Notes under the pieces: model-generated
Databases searched by the model: none
Seen by the model: only the letters and a program-made list of their open reading frames with translations
Told to the model about the DNA's origin: nothing
Part shown: piece by piece, positions 9,917-17,438 of the stretch
Position numbering within the stretch: the stretch's first letter is position 1
How the letters are laid out: each line of letters begins with the position of its first letter
Assembly (NCBI GenBank): GCA_002278935.1
Contig: NCJL01000003.1
Coordinates: 1-64,000 of the forward strand
From: Gallionellales bacterium 39-52-133
Lineage (GTDB): Bacteria; Pseudomonadota; Gammaproteobacteria; Burkholderiales; Gallionellaceae
DNA length: 64,000 nucleotides
Direction: 5' to 3'
Position numbers and translations under genes: made by a program

Positions 9917-10594
9917 ATGCAAGGCAATAATTTATATCTGAAAGCATCATTGGCAGCTGCACTTTGTCTGCTCGGTAGCACAACGGCTTATGCCGAATAT
10001 GAGCCAAACGATAATTATTCGACACTGGTACTTTCTTACCAGAGCTCTAATTTTGCCGAGCCTGCCTGCATCACCACCGGCTCGGGGGTCGAGTGCCATG
10101 AAGGCGTATCCGGCCCGGCCGCCATATATGCGCGCCAGGTTGTTCCCAATATCGCGCTTGGCGTGTCGGGTTCCTACCTGCAATCGAGCGGGCGGATCTC
10201 CAGCATCAAATCAACCAACGCTGCAGTCTTTGTGCAGGGCATTGCGGGCCTGGGTTCCAGTGTGGACGTGGGCGCGTCGGTCGCCGCGCTCAGAACCACG
10301 CTCGATCTGTGCTCAAGCAACCCCGCTACCTGCAGCTCCTTCAGCGATACAGGCACGGATTTTGGCGTGTTCGGCAAAGTGTTTCTCAACAAAGCCAAAT
10401 CGCTGAGCACGACACTCAGCTATAACCACATCAGCTTCCAGAAATCAGAAAGCCAGTCGATTGTTGCACTCTCAATGGTAGCCATATTGGCCAGGCGTCA
10501 CCGTCTGGCCTTCTCTGTTGACAGGTCTATCAATGCAAGCGGCACAACCGTGTCCGGTGGCTATGGTTTTGGTTATAGCTATCTGGTGTTTTGA
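9917..10594 (+). CDS. Small outer-membrane beta-barrel-type protein, unknown function
   Basis: A 225-residue protein with a clear signal peptide (LKASLAAALCLLGSTTAYA, cleavage after about residue 26). The mature part alternates short hydrophobic and polar residues with many Gly and Ser and ends in YGFGYSYLVF, that is, with a C-terminal Phe. This is the usual outer-membrane barrel signal. Two disulfide-like Cys pairs are present (ACITTGSGVEC; CSSNPATC). The start at 9917 is chosen because AAAGGGAT lies just upstream and the signal peptide begins there; a longer in-frame reading from 9869 adds a non-signal leader. No specific porin family was recognised. Confidence 0.65.
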   Translation: MQGNNLYLKASLAAALCLLGSTTAYAEYEPNDNYSTLVLSYQSSNFAEPACITTGSGVECHEGVSGPAAIYARQVVPNIALGVSGSYLQSSGRISSIKSTNAAVFVQGIAGLGSSVDVGASVAALRTTLDLCSSNPATCSSFSDTGTDFGVFGKVFLNKAKSLSTTLSYNHISFQKSESQSIVALSMVAILARRHRLAFSVDRSINASGTTVSGGYGFGYSYLVF

Positions 10595-10735
10595 CGGCCA
10601 CAAAACACACAAACCCGCGCGGCCACGTGCGAGAGAAGGTCGCAAAATAAAGGAGAACAGGCTGCCAGGTTTTGCAGTGATGCGTTACAGTAACTTTCCC
10701 CGCAATCAAACCCATAGAAATGAGCGCCGCGTAAT

Positions 10736-11320
10736 ATGACCTCTGCCGTAAAAATTCTGCTCATCACCACCATCGCCAGCTTCCTGCTCACAGCGGGTGC
10801 CGAAGAAGGCCTCATTGCAAGCCTGGCCCTGTGGCCGCTGCAGGCCGGCTTCATGCCGTGGCAGCTCGTCACCTATGCGTTTCTGCACGGCAACCTGATG
10901 CACCTCGCTTTTAATATGTATGGCCTGTGGATGTTTGGCACCGAGCTGGAAAATATTCTGGGGAAGCGCACCTTTTTGAAGCTGTATTTTGCCAGCGTGT
11001 TGTCCGCCGCCGCGATGCAGCTGCTGGTGAATGATATTAGCGGCAATCTGGTGCCCACCGTGGGTGCGTCCGGCGGCGTGTTTGGGCTGCTGCTTGCCTA
11101 TGGCCTGCTGTTTCCAAATCGCAAACTCATGCTGCTGTTTTTCCCTGTTCCCATTTCGGCGTGGGTGTTTGTCACGATATATGCCGCAATCGAGCTCACG
11201 CTGGGTGTCACAGGCGTGCAGATGGAAGTGGCGCACTTTGCCCATATCGGCGGCATGATCGGCGGCTATCTCGTCATCCGCCAATGGCGCAGGCAAAGAC
11301 GCGATCGCCGCTGGTATTAA
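10736..11320 (+). CDS. Rhomboid-family intramembrane serine protease
   Basis: A 194-residue membrane protein with about six hydrophobic helices. The catalytic serine motif GASGGVFG is at about residues 110-117 and the catalytic histidine is in HFAHIGG at about 168. The loop-1 motif region (HGNLMHLAFNMYGLWMFG) with its His and Asn residues is also present. This core six-helix form matches bacterial rhomboids such as GlpG without a cytoplasmic domain. It cleaves transmembrane substrates inside the inner membrane; the substrate is unknown. The next gene starts 4 bases after its stop, so the two are probably co-transcribed. Confidence 0.9.
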   Translation: MTSAVKILLITTIASFLLTAGAEEGLIASLALWPLQAGFMPWQLVTYAFLHGNLMHLAFNMYGLWMFGTELENILGKRTFLKLYFASVLSAAAMQLLVNDISGNLVPTVGASGGVFGLLLAYGLLFPNRKLMLLFFPVPISAWVFVTIYAAIELTLGVTGVQMEVAHFAHIGGMIGGYLVIRQWRRQRRDRRWY

Positions 11321-11324
11321 AATA

Positions 11325-12068
11325 ATGGGCGACTTCGGCGCGATCATCATCGGTGACGAAATCCTCAGCGGCAAACGCCAGGACGGCCACTTTCGCCACA
11401 CCGTGGAAACCCTAGCCAAGCGCGGGCTGGCACTCAACTGGTGCCGCATCATCGGCGACGATCCCGCCCTGATAATCGAAACACTGCGCCAGACCTACGC
11501 CGGCAACGACATCGTGTTCTGCTTCGGCGGCATAGGCGCCACCCCCGACGACCACACCCGCCAGTGCGCGGCCAAAGCGGCAGAAGTGCCGCTGCTGCGC
11601 CACCCCGAAGCCGTGGCCGAAATCGAGGCACGCTTCGGCGCAGAAGCCTATCCCCATCGCATCACCATGGCCGACATGCCGCAGGGCAGCCAGATTATTC
11701 CCAACCCGTTTAACCGCATCCCCGGCGTATCTTTCCGGCAGCATCACTTCCTGCCCGGCTTTCCGCAAATGGCCTGGCCGATGATGGAGTGGGTGCTCGA
11801 CACCCACTATCCGCAACTGCGCAAACAGGCGCCAGACACCGAAGCAATCATCACCGTATACGACACGCTGGAAAATTCACTCATCGACTTGATGAACGAA
11901 TTTGTCAGGCGCTATCCCGAGGTGCGCTTCTCCAGCCTGCCGCATATCGGCGAAGGCAGCGAACGCCGGCTTGAGCTCGGTGTAAAAGGCGCACAGGCAA
12001 AAGTAGAGGTGGCGATGGCGTGGCTCAAAAAGGAAATAGAAAAAATGAATTTCAAATGGACGGAATAA
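11325..12068 (+). CDS. Molybdopterin-binding/CinA N-terminal-like protein
   Basis: A 247-residue protein of the MoaB/CinA N-terminal (competence/damage-inducible A) family. The N-terminus has GDEILSGKRQD, and the GGIGATPDDHT segment matches the GGTGPTxDD nucleotide/pterin-binding loop. It lacks the C-terminal deamidase domain of full-length CinA, a form common in proteobacteria. Exact reaction unknown; some relatives hydrolyse ADP-ribose or bind molybdopterin precursors. It is coupled to the rhomboid gene. Confidence 0.8.
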   Translation: MGDFGAIIIGDEILSGKRQDGHFRHTVETLAKRGLALNWCRIIGDDPALIIETLRQTYAGNDIVFCFGGIGATPDDHTRQCAAKAAEVPLLRHPEAVAEIEARFGAEAYPHRITMADMPQGSQIIPNPFNRIPGVSFRQHHFLPGFPQMAWPMMEWVLDTHYPQLRKQAPDTEAIITVYDTLENSLIDLMNEFVRRYPEVRFSSLPHIGEGSERRLELGVKGAQAKVEVAMAWLKKEIEKMNFKWTE

Positions 12069-12134
12069 GCTCAATCCTCGTTTGATGAGAATTCTGCCGC
12101 TCTTTATGTACTGAAAAAATTTTTTTAGTTAAAC

Positions 12135-12280
12135 GGCATAAATATACCAATTAATTGCCAATGTAATATTAATAGGCATATTTATGCCGCTTGACATTAG
12201 TTTAATTAACGATCAATATATGCCGGCAATAATTCACCGCTTAATGGTGAAAATCATATTAACCGGCATATATTAACCGT
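12135..12280 (+). promoter_or_regulatory. hipB promoter with multiple GGCATA/TATGCC operator sites
   Basis: A perfect 14-bp palindrome GGCATATTTATGCC (12175-12188) is flanked by imperfect copies: GGCATAAATATACC (12135-12148), a half site ending in TATGCC (about 12217-12224), and GGCATATATTAACC (12265-12278). A TTGACA at 12191-12196 directly follows the perfect site, with a weak -10-like CAATAT 17 bases later. The layout fits cooperative autorepression by the HipB-like protein encoded immediately downstream. Confidence 0.65.
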
Positions 12281-12583
12281 ATGAATGAGCTCTTGTTTAA
12301 CACCCCCGAAGAACTGCAAGCCGCCCTTGGCGAGCGCCTCAAGCGCCTGCGCCTGAACCGCAATCTCGACCAGCGCAGCACCGCCGAAAAAGCCGGCATC
12401 TCCGAGCGTGCCCTGCGCAACCTCGAAAGCGGGCAGGGCTCCACCGTAGAAACCCTGTTGCGCACCTTGAAAGCACTCGACTATCTGCAGGGCATCAACA
12501 TGCTGGCACCCGAAACCAGCGTCAACCCGCTAGACCTGCTGCGCCAGAGCAAGGCCCCGCAACGCGTGCGCCGTGCAAAATAA
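12281..12583 (+). CDS. hipB: HipB-like Xre-family antitoxin/autorepressor
   Basis: A 100-residue DNA-binding protein with an Xre-type helix-turn-helix (LKRLRLNRNLDQRSTAEKAG... ERALRNLESG; about residues 19-55) and a basic tail ending in RVRRAK. It is followed by a hipA-like kinase gene, so it is most likely the antitoxin that neutralises HipA and represses the operon through the palindromes just upstream. Unusually, hipA does not follow directly: 469 bases of repeat-containing DNA separate the two genes. Confidence 0.8.
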   Translation: MNELLFNTPEELQAALGERLKRLRLNRNLDQRSTAEKAGISERALRNLESGQGSTVETLLRTLKALDYLQGINMLAPETSVNPLDLLRQSKAPQRVRRAK

Positions 12584-12683
12584 AACATCCCATAACAATA
12601 AGAATTTTTTACCTGACGGTTTAATGAAAAGTGATTTCATATTGCCAAATTTGCAAATCCCCCCTAACCCAATGCTGTTAGAT

Positions 12684-12796
12684 TTACCGTTCGTGGTGAG
12701 CCCTTCGGTAAACTCAGGAGAGCCTTGTCGAACCACCCGCTAATGACAGAGAACCCTTCGACAAGCTCAGGGCGAACGGATATTTTGCTTAATCAA
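12684..12796. repeat. Intergenic imperfect-palindrome repeat, copy A
   Basis: Contains CCCTTCGACAAGCTCAGG-type sequence and its diverged inverted partner. A second, diverged copy lies at 36735-36848 with the same order of blocks (GAGAGCC.TGTCGAA, CACCCGCT, AGAACCCT, CAAGCTCAGG, CGGAT, GCTTAATC). It separates hipB from hipA together with the following inverted-repeat element. Confidence 0.65.
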
Positions 12797-12804
12797 ATAG
12801 TATT

Positions 12805-13003
12805 GCCCTCCTAACCACCTTTTTGCAAAGTGGGGAATGTGGTGGTTTGTGCTCGAAGAGTATTTCGCTCTTGGGAATGAGGCAGGGTCGATGATCGGCA
12901 ATGGTTTGCCAAGTTGCGTTTTCCACGCGGGTTAAAGAGATGAATTTTTTCAGCTTACGACTAGTCTGGTTCCCCACTTTGCAAAGGGGGGCCAGGGGGG
13001 ATT
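12805..13003. repeat. Small inverted-repeat element (MITE-like) between hipB and hipA
   Basis: The left end contains TTTGCAAAGTGGGGA (about 12821-12836). The right end contains its inverse, TCCCCACTTTGCAAA (12971-12985), followed by GGGGGGCCAGGGGGG. About 200 bases lie between the ends, without a convincing gene. The structure resembles a non-autonomous mobile or REP-like element inserted within the hipBA module. Confidence 0.5.
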
Positions 13004-13052
13004 TTAAAAACGATGAAAACCCGAAAGCCCAAAATTTAATGGATGCCAGCTT

Positions 13053-14342
13053 ATGAATACACCCGTCATCGAAGTGCGCATCTGGGGCCGGCGTGTGGGC
13101 GCGGTGGCGCCTGATCCGCGCCTTGGCTGCTATGTGTTTGCCTACGAGCCGGCCTGGCGGCACACCGGTATAGAACTGGCCCCGCTCACCATGCCGCTGG
13201 CCGACACCAGCCCCACCTTTGCCTTCCCCAGCCTTGCCGAGCCCAGCTACCACCGCCTGCCGGGCCTGCTGGCCGATGCGCTGCCGGACGACTTTGGCAA
13301 CGCGCTGATCGATGCGTGGATGGCGCGCAAGGGTATGGACAAAAGCGCCGTCACCACGCTTGATCGTTTGGCCTACATGGGCAAACGCGGCATGGGCGCG
13401 CTGGAATTCAAACCCGCACGCGGTGCCCATCGCGAAAGCGTCGAGCCGCTGCAAATGCAGGCTTTGGTTGAAGCTGCGCGCAAAGTTATTCACGGTGATC
13501 TCAGCGGCGACGTGTATGCCCAGGCCGCGCTCGCCAACATCATCCGCGTGGGCACCTCGGCCGGCGGTGCACGCGCCAAAGCGGTGGTCACCTGGAACCC
13601 GCAAACCAATGAAATTCGCAGCGGCCAGTTTGAGGCCGCCGAAGGCTTTGAACACTGGGTGCTCAAATTTGACGGCATGGGTAAAGACCTTGAGCTGGGC
13701 GGCAGCGCCGACTATGGCCGCATTGAATACGCCTATCACCTCATGGCCAAAGCCGCCGGCATCCACATGAGTGCGTGCCGCCTGCTCGAAGAAAACGGCC
13801 GCGCCCATTTCATGACGCACCGCTTTGACCGCGAAGTGAGCGGGGCTGGCACCGTAAAACACCACGTGCAAACGCTGTGCGCCATCGACCATCTCGACTA
13901 CAAACAGCGCGCCACCCACGCCTATGCCCAGCTGTTTATGGTTATCGCCAAACTCAAGCTCGGCGACGAAGCCAACACCCAGGCTTTTCGCCGCATGGTG
14001 TTTAACGTCATGGCCAAAAACTGCGACGACCACACAAAAAATTTCGCCTTCCGCCTCAAGCAGGGCGGAGCATGGGAACTGGCCCCCGCTTACGACCTCA
14101 CCCACGCCCACAACCCAAAAGGCGAATGGACCTACCAGCACCTCATGAGCGTCAACGGCAAATTCAGCAACATCACCCGCGCCGATCTGCTGCAGGAAGC
14201 AGACCGCTTCGGCGTGCGCCGCCCGCTGGATTTAATCGCCGATGTGAAAGCGGCGCTGGATAACTGGCCCAAGTTTGCGGCAGAAGCGGGGCTGGGGGCA
14301 AAGACGGTGGAGGCGATTGCGGCGGAGTTTGAGAAAATTTGA
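13053..14342 (+). CDS. hipA: HipA-family Ser/Thr kinase toxin
   Basis: A 429-residue protein of the HipA family, which phosphorylates glutamyl-tRNA synthetase in E. coli. Visible motifs are GTSAGGARAKAVV (glycine-rich segment near residue 165-180), MTHRFDRE and the catalytic/metal segment NCDDHTKNFAF near residue 322. These are intact, so an active kinase is plausible. Its last 137 bases are repeated at 15705-15841 beyond the mobile mystery gene pair. The gene is unusually far from hipB (469 bases), so toxin and antitoxin may no longer be co-transcribed unless a long transcript covers the repeats. A strong ribosome site is not evident. Confidence 0.85.
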   Translation: MNTPVIEVRIWGRRVGAVAPDPRLGCYVFAYEPAWRHTGIELAPLTMPLADTSPTFAFPSLAEPSYHRLPGLLADALPDDFGNALIDAWMARKGMDKSAVTTLDRLAYMGKRGMGALEFKPARGAHRESVEPLQMQALVEAARKVIHGDLSGDVYAQAALANIIRVGTSAGGARAKAVVTWNPQTNEIRSGQFEAAEGFEHWVLKFDGMGKDLELGGSADYGRIEYAYHLMAKAAGIHMSACRLLEENGRAHFMTHRFDREVSGAGTVKHHVQTLCAIDHLDYKQRATHAYAQLFMVIAKLKLGDEANTQAFRRMVFNVMAKNCDDHTKNFAFRLKQGGAWELAPAYDLTHAHNPKGEWTYQHLMSVNGKFSNITRADLLQEADRFGVRRPLDLIADVKAALDNWPKFAAEAGLGAKTVEAIAAEFEKI

Positions 14343-14599
14343 GACGGGAAATGCATCAGCACAGCATCTTGCTGATTATATGAACCCAGGTTGTCCCACT
14401 GCCGTTAATCCCCACCAGCATTGCCGCGACCCTTCCTCTAACAGAGGGGGGCGCAGTCAGCCCCTCCCCTGTCAAGGGGAGGTTGGGAGGGGTTTGGTTC
14501 TAATGGATTATCTGGAATGAAGTCAACATTTATGAATTTATTGTGCGTCATAACTCATTATATGATTAATTAATAAAGTGTTATAACGCATAATATTGA
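14343..14599. other. Intergenic region with short GC-rich repeat
   Basis: Between hipA and the mobile mystery pair. It holds the inverted block CCCCTCCCCTGTCAAGGGGA (14461-14480) followed by GGTTGGGAGGGG. This resembles a short intergenic repeat; a related block appears near 41400. No gene is supported. Confidence 0.4.
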
Positions 14600-14634
14600 T
14601 TGACAATATTGCTATATGATGCATAATTATACTC
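14600..14634 (+). promoter_or_regulatory. Promoter giving a probable leaderless transcript of mobile mystery protein A
   Basis: TTGACA (14600-14605) and CATAAT (14622-14627) are separated by 16 bases. The ATG at 14635 lies 7 bases after the -10 element, at about the expected transcription start. No ribosome site precedes the ATG, which supports a leaderless message. Confidence 0.5.
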
Positions 14635-15096
14635 ATGAAAACACGTTTTAAAGACCTCAAGCAAAGACAGCTGGATGCAGGGCTGGCAAGTTGGCGCTCG
14701 GCAAAGCTGCCCGTGCGGCCGCCTTCTGGCTGGATAAAAACGATCCGTGAAGCACTCGGCATGTCGGCCGCGCATCTTGCCAAGCGTTTGGATTTGGTTC
14801 CTTCCACCGTGCTGCGGCTGGAAAATTCCGAGGCAGATGACACCATCACCCTGGCAAGCCTGCGTCGTGTTGCAGAAGCGCTGGATTGCGAGCTGCAATA
14901 CGCACTTGTGCCCAAACAAACGATCGCTCAAACCATCGAAATACAGGCCAACAAAATTGCCCGTGAACGTATGGCTGTGCTAGCCCACACCATGGCTCTC
15001 GAAGCGCAGTCCACCTCAAAAGAATCGGTCGCAACACAAGTGCAAGAAATGGCCGAAAGCCTCATTAAAGGCTCAAAGCGAGAGTTATGGCGCTAA
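14635..15096 (+). CDS. Mobile mystery protein A (HTH antitoxin-like)
   Basis: A 153-residue protein that I recognise as the mobile mystery protein A family: RFKDLKQRQLD at the start, then PSGWIKTIREALGMSAAHLAKRL, an Xre-like helix-turn-helix (about residues 38-75). The gene for its constant partner, mobile mystery protein B (a Fic protein), overlaps its end by 10 bases. The pair behaves like a toxin-antitoxin module found on mobile DNA; protein A is the likely antitoxin and repressor. The pair sits between two copies of the hipA 3' end, which is direct evidence of local rearrangement or insertion. Confidence 0.85.
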   Translation: MKTRFKDLKQRQLDAGLASWRSAKLPVRPPSGWIKTIREALGMSAAHLAKRLDLVPSTVLRLENSEADDTITLASLRRVAEALDCELQYALVPKQTIAQTIEIQANKIARERMAVLAHTMALEAQSTSKESVATQVQEMAESLIKGSKRELWR

Positions 15097-15671
15097 CCCC
15101 GGAATACCTGCCGGGTGCTACGCCATTGGATGCGGATGAACTTGCCAGCCTGATACCCAAACACATCACCACACAAGGTGAGCTTAACGAGTGGGAGCAG
15201 CTCAATATAGAGCAAGGCGAAGCATGGGCAAGGCGGCAACGCAAAGACATTCTGAATGAAGCATTTGTGCGCCAACTGCACCAGAAAATGTTTGGTGAAA
15301 CCTGGAGCTGGGCTGGCAGCTTTCGCAAATCGAACAAAAATATCGGTGTCGATTGGCAACAAGTTAGCGTTAAGCTGCGCGACCTGCTCAGCGATACGCA
15401 ATACCAAATTGATCACGCCATCTATCCACCCGAAGAAATTGTCGTGCGCTTCCATCATCGATTGGTATTGATACACCCCTTTCCCAACGGCAATGGCCGC
15501 CATGCACGATTGATGGCCGATTTGCTGATACAAAAACTTGGCCAGGCAAGATTTACCTGGGGCAGCCAAAGCCATACCGCATTAACCGAGACGCGCACAC
15601 GCTACATCGCAGCCCTGCGAGCAGCCGATGGCGGTGATATACAAGCATTATTGGCTTTTGTTAGAAGCTAG
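15087..15671 (+). CDS. Mobile mystery protein B (Fic-domain protein)
   Basis: A 194-residue Fic protein. The catalytic motif HPFPNGNGRHAR is near residue 128-139 with all key residues (His, Asn, Gly-Arg), so transfer of AMP or a related group to a target is plausible. The start overlaps the upstream gene by 10 bases. It belongs to the family that always accompanies mobile mystery protein A. The target is unknown. Confidence 0.88.
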   Translation: MALTPEYLPGATPLDADELASLIPKHITTQGELNEWEQLNIEQGEAWARRQRKDILNEAFVRQLHQKMFGETWSWAGSFRKSNKNIGVDWQQVSVKLRDLLSDTQYQIDHAIYPPEEIVVRFHHRLVLIHPFPNGNGRHARLMADLLIQKLGQARFTWGSQSHTALTETRTRYIAALRAADGGDIQALLAFVRS

Positions 15672-15704
15672 AAAACCTTGTTTCATTGAATCACTATTTT
15701 CTTA

Positions 15705-15841
15705 AAGCAGACCGCTTCGGCGTGCGCCGCCCGCTGGATTTAATCGCCGATGTGAAAGCGGCGCTGGATAACTGGCCCAGGTTTGCGGCAGAAGCGGGGC
15801 TGGGGGCCAAGATGGTGGAGGCGATTGCGGGGGAGTTTGAG
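15705..15841 (+). pseudogene. Duplicated 3' fragment of hipA
   Basis: These 137 bases repeat the end of the hipA gene at 14197-14333 with about four mismatches (for example CCCAAGTTT versus CCCAGGTTT). The remnant has no start region and does not encode a functional domain. It shows that the mobile mystery A/B pair lies between direct repeats, as expected after insertion with target duplication, or after recombination between two hipA-like copies. Confidence 0.85.
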
Positions 15842-15849
15842 TCCGTATA

Positions 15850-15870
15850 GCTGCAACCTTGACTTGCAGC
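15850..15870 (+). other. Hairpin after the hipA fragment
   Basis: GCTGCAA (15850-15856) pairs with TTGCAGC (15864-15870) across a 7-base loop. There is no T-run, so termination is uncertain. It lies about 50 bases before the Phd/RelE pair. Confidence 0.3.
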
Positions 15871-15922
15871 CTGCGGGCTGATTTAATTGGCTCCAAATTA
15901 AGAGCTATTTAAGGAGCTAATT

Positions 15923-16180
15923 ATGGCAATGGAAACCATATTGTCCGACCTGTCGGTCAGCATGACCGAATTCAAGAAAAACCCCAATGAAGCGCTGAGA
16001 GAATCCGCCGGCAAGACAGTGGCCGTGCTTAGTCACAACAAACCTGCGTTTTACATGGTGCCGCCAGAGCGTTACAAAGCGATGCTGGAAATGATCGACG
16101 ACCTGCAACTGGTGCGAGTAGCAAAAGAACGGCTCAAACAAAAAGACCGCGCCATCACGGTAACGCTGGATGAGCTCTAA
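15923..16180 (+). CDS. Phd/YefM-type (StbD-like) antitoxin
   Basis: An 85-residue antitoxin: SVSMTEFKKNPNEALRESAGKTVAVLSHNKPAFYMVPPERYKAMLE matches the Phd/YefM/StbD DNA-binding N-terminal domain. The acidic/amphipathic C-terminus (LKQKDRAITVTLDEL) would wrap the toxin. AAGGAG lies just upstream. The toxin gene overlaps its end by 11 bases. Confidence 0.88.
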   Translation: MAMETILSDLSVSMTEFKKNPNEALRESAGKTVAVLSHNKPAFYMVPPERYKAMLEMIDDLQLVRVAKERLKQKDRAITVTLDEL

Positions 16181-16493
16181 ACCGGCAACTCAAAAAGCTG
16201 GCACAAAATACACCCTCAAATTCGTGCCGGACGCATGGCGCGAATGGCAAGCCTTGGATGGCCCCATCAAACAACTACTCAAACCCCTGCTGGCAAAACG
16301 CCTGCAAAATCCTCATGTGCCAGGCTCGCTTCTGCACCGAGAGTTGGCGGGTTGCTACAAGATTAAATTGCTCAAGCATGGTTACCGTCTGGTTTACTCG
16401 GTTGAGGACGATGTATTGGTTGTGTTAGTGCTTTCTGTAGGCAAGCGGGAAGACAGCGAGGCCTATATGACGGCAGTCAAGCGCATTAAATAA
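16170..16493 (+). CDS. RelE/StbE-type toxin (mRNA interferase)
   Basis: A 107-residue RelE-superfamily toxin. Family signs are TLKFVPDAWREWQALD near the N-terminus, LHRELAGCYKIKLLKHGYRLVYSVEDD in the middle and VGKREDSEAY near the end. It is paired with and overlaps the Phd-like antitoxin gene. It likely cleaves mRNA at the ribosome when the antitoxin is lost. Confidence 0.88.
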   Translation: MSSKPATQKAGTKYTLKFVPDAWREWQALDGPIKQLLKPLLAKRLQNPHVPGSLLHRELAGCYKIKLLKHGYRLVYSVEDDVLVVLVLSVGKREDSEAYMTAVKRIK

Positions 16494-16542
16494 CCGCGGC
16501 CAGCATGGCTAATGCAGCACAACACGAAACAGAAAGTGATCT

Positions 16543-16989
16543 ATGAGTGACTGGCTGCTGCTACTGATTATTCCCGCCATCTTGCTATTCCTGCACAGCA
16601 AATGGTCAGGCAAGCTGCTCCTCGGCCTTGCTTCCGGCCTTAAACAGCATGCCGAAACAAAGGCACTGGCCGAATGGCAAGGCAATTATTACAAATGGGG
16701 CGACCAGCAAATTCGCATCGTCGAAAAAGACGGCAATATCTGGGTGGTGGATGCAGACCTGCTCAACGCCGCAGGCCTGAAGCTCGACAAAAACCTGCGC
16801 CGCAAACTGCAAATCTCCTACGGCGGCTATGCCCTCATCCCCGGCACCAGGCAATATGGCTTCAGCGAAACAGCAGTGCTGGAATTTTTAAATGGCAAGC
16901 AGGCACGCAATCCTGAAATTACCAAACTGAAACTTTGGTTTGAGCGCGAGGTGTTTTTTACGTTGCAGAGGAAACGGGAAGGGGTTTAG
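16543..16989 (+). CDS. Hypothetical membrane-anchored protein
   Basis: A 148-residue protein with one N-terminal hydrophobic segment (residues 4-18). A soluble part follows with GNYYKWGDQQIRIVEKDGNIWVVDADLL and ends in EITKLKLWFEREVFFTLQRKRE. The soluble part weakly recalls antirepressor/Bro-like cores, but I cannot assign it. It follows the Phd/RelE pair by 50 bases and may be co-transcribed. Confidence 0.45.
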   Translation: MSDWLLLLIIPAILLFLHSKWSGKLLLGLASGLKQHAETKALAEWQGNYYKWGDQQIRIVEKDGNIWVVDADLLNAAGLKLDKNLRRKLQISYGGYALIPGTRQYGFSETAVLEFLNGKQARNPEITKLKLWFEREVFFTLQRKREGV

Positions 16990-17033
16990 TGAGCGTGGTG
17001 GCAAAGTTTGCAGGTTGAAGCAGGGCTAAAGTT

Positions 17034-17070
17034 TATCTATATAACTATTTGATTTTATTTAATATTTATT
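17034..17070 (+). repeat. Dispersed AT-rich repeat copy
   Basis: Contains ATAACTATTTGATT followed by TTATTTAATATTTATT, a close copy of the element at 7121. It lies at the left edge of the AT-rich defence block. Confidence 0.7.
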
Positions 17071-17163
17071 AGAATGCATTGATTTAAAATGTATACTCAA
17101 TGTTGACACATTGCCGCCTGGCTACCTGCTTAGGTGCAAGTCAAATTATCTAAGATCGATATT

Positions 17164-17361
17164 ATGAGAGTCATACTAGAAAAATGGGGGAGCGGCGCAG
17201 CAGTGCGTATCCCTGTATCCGTAATGGCTGCGGCGCATATCGGTTTGAGTCAGGCTGTTGATGTGCGCGAAGAGCAAGGTTGTATCGTTAGCGAGTCGTC
17301 GCTGACGCGCCGGTTGGCAAGGAAGTTTGGTAATCCGCTGCTTCGAAGCTGCCTCCAATGA
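17164..17361 (+). pseudogene. MazE/AbrB-type antitoxin remnant without toxin
   Basis: From the ATG at 17164 the reading frame gives the MazE DNA-binding core (VILEKWGSGAAVRIPVSVMAAA, VDVREEQGCIVSE) and then diverges into a basic tail after about 50 residues. MazE proteins normally end in an acidic toxin-binding segment, which is missing. No MazF-like gene follows. It is most likely a decayed antitoxin gene, though an orphan regulator is possible. Confidence 0.5.
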
Positions 17362-17438
17362 AATAATTTTGAATACATGTTGCCAAAGGGAAAAATACGG
17401 GCATAATGTCCGCTATTCGTCCCAGACAGGAGAGCAGC

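Noticed and set aside
12789..14141. A 450-codon open frame on the minus strand over hipA
   Set aside because: It is a shadow of the strongly coding hipA frame, has no domain, and extends through repeat DNA.
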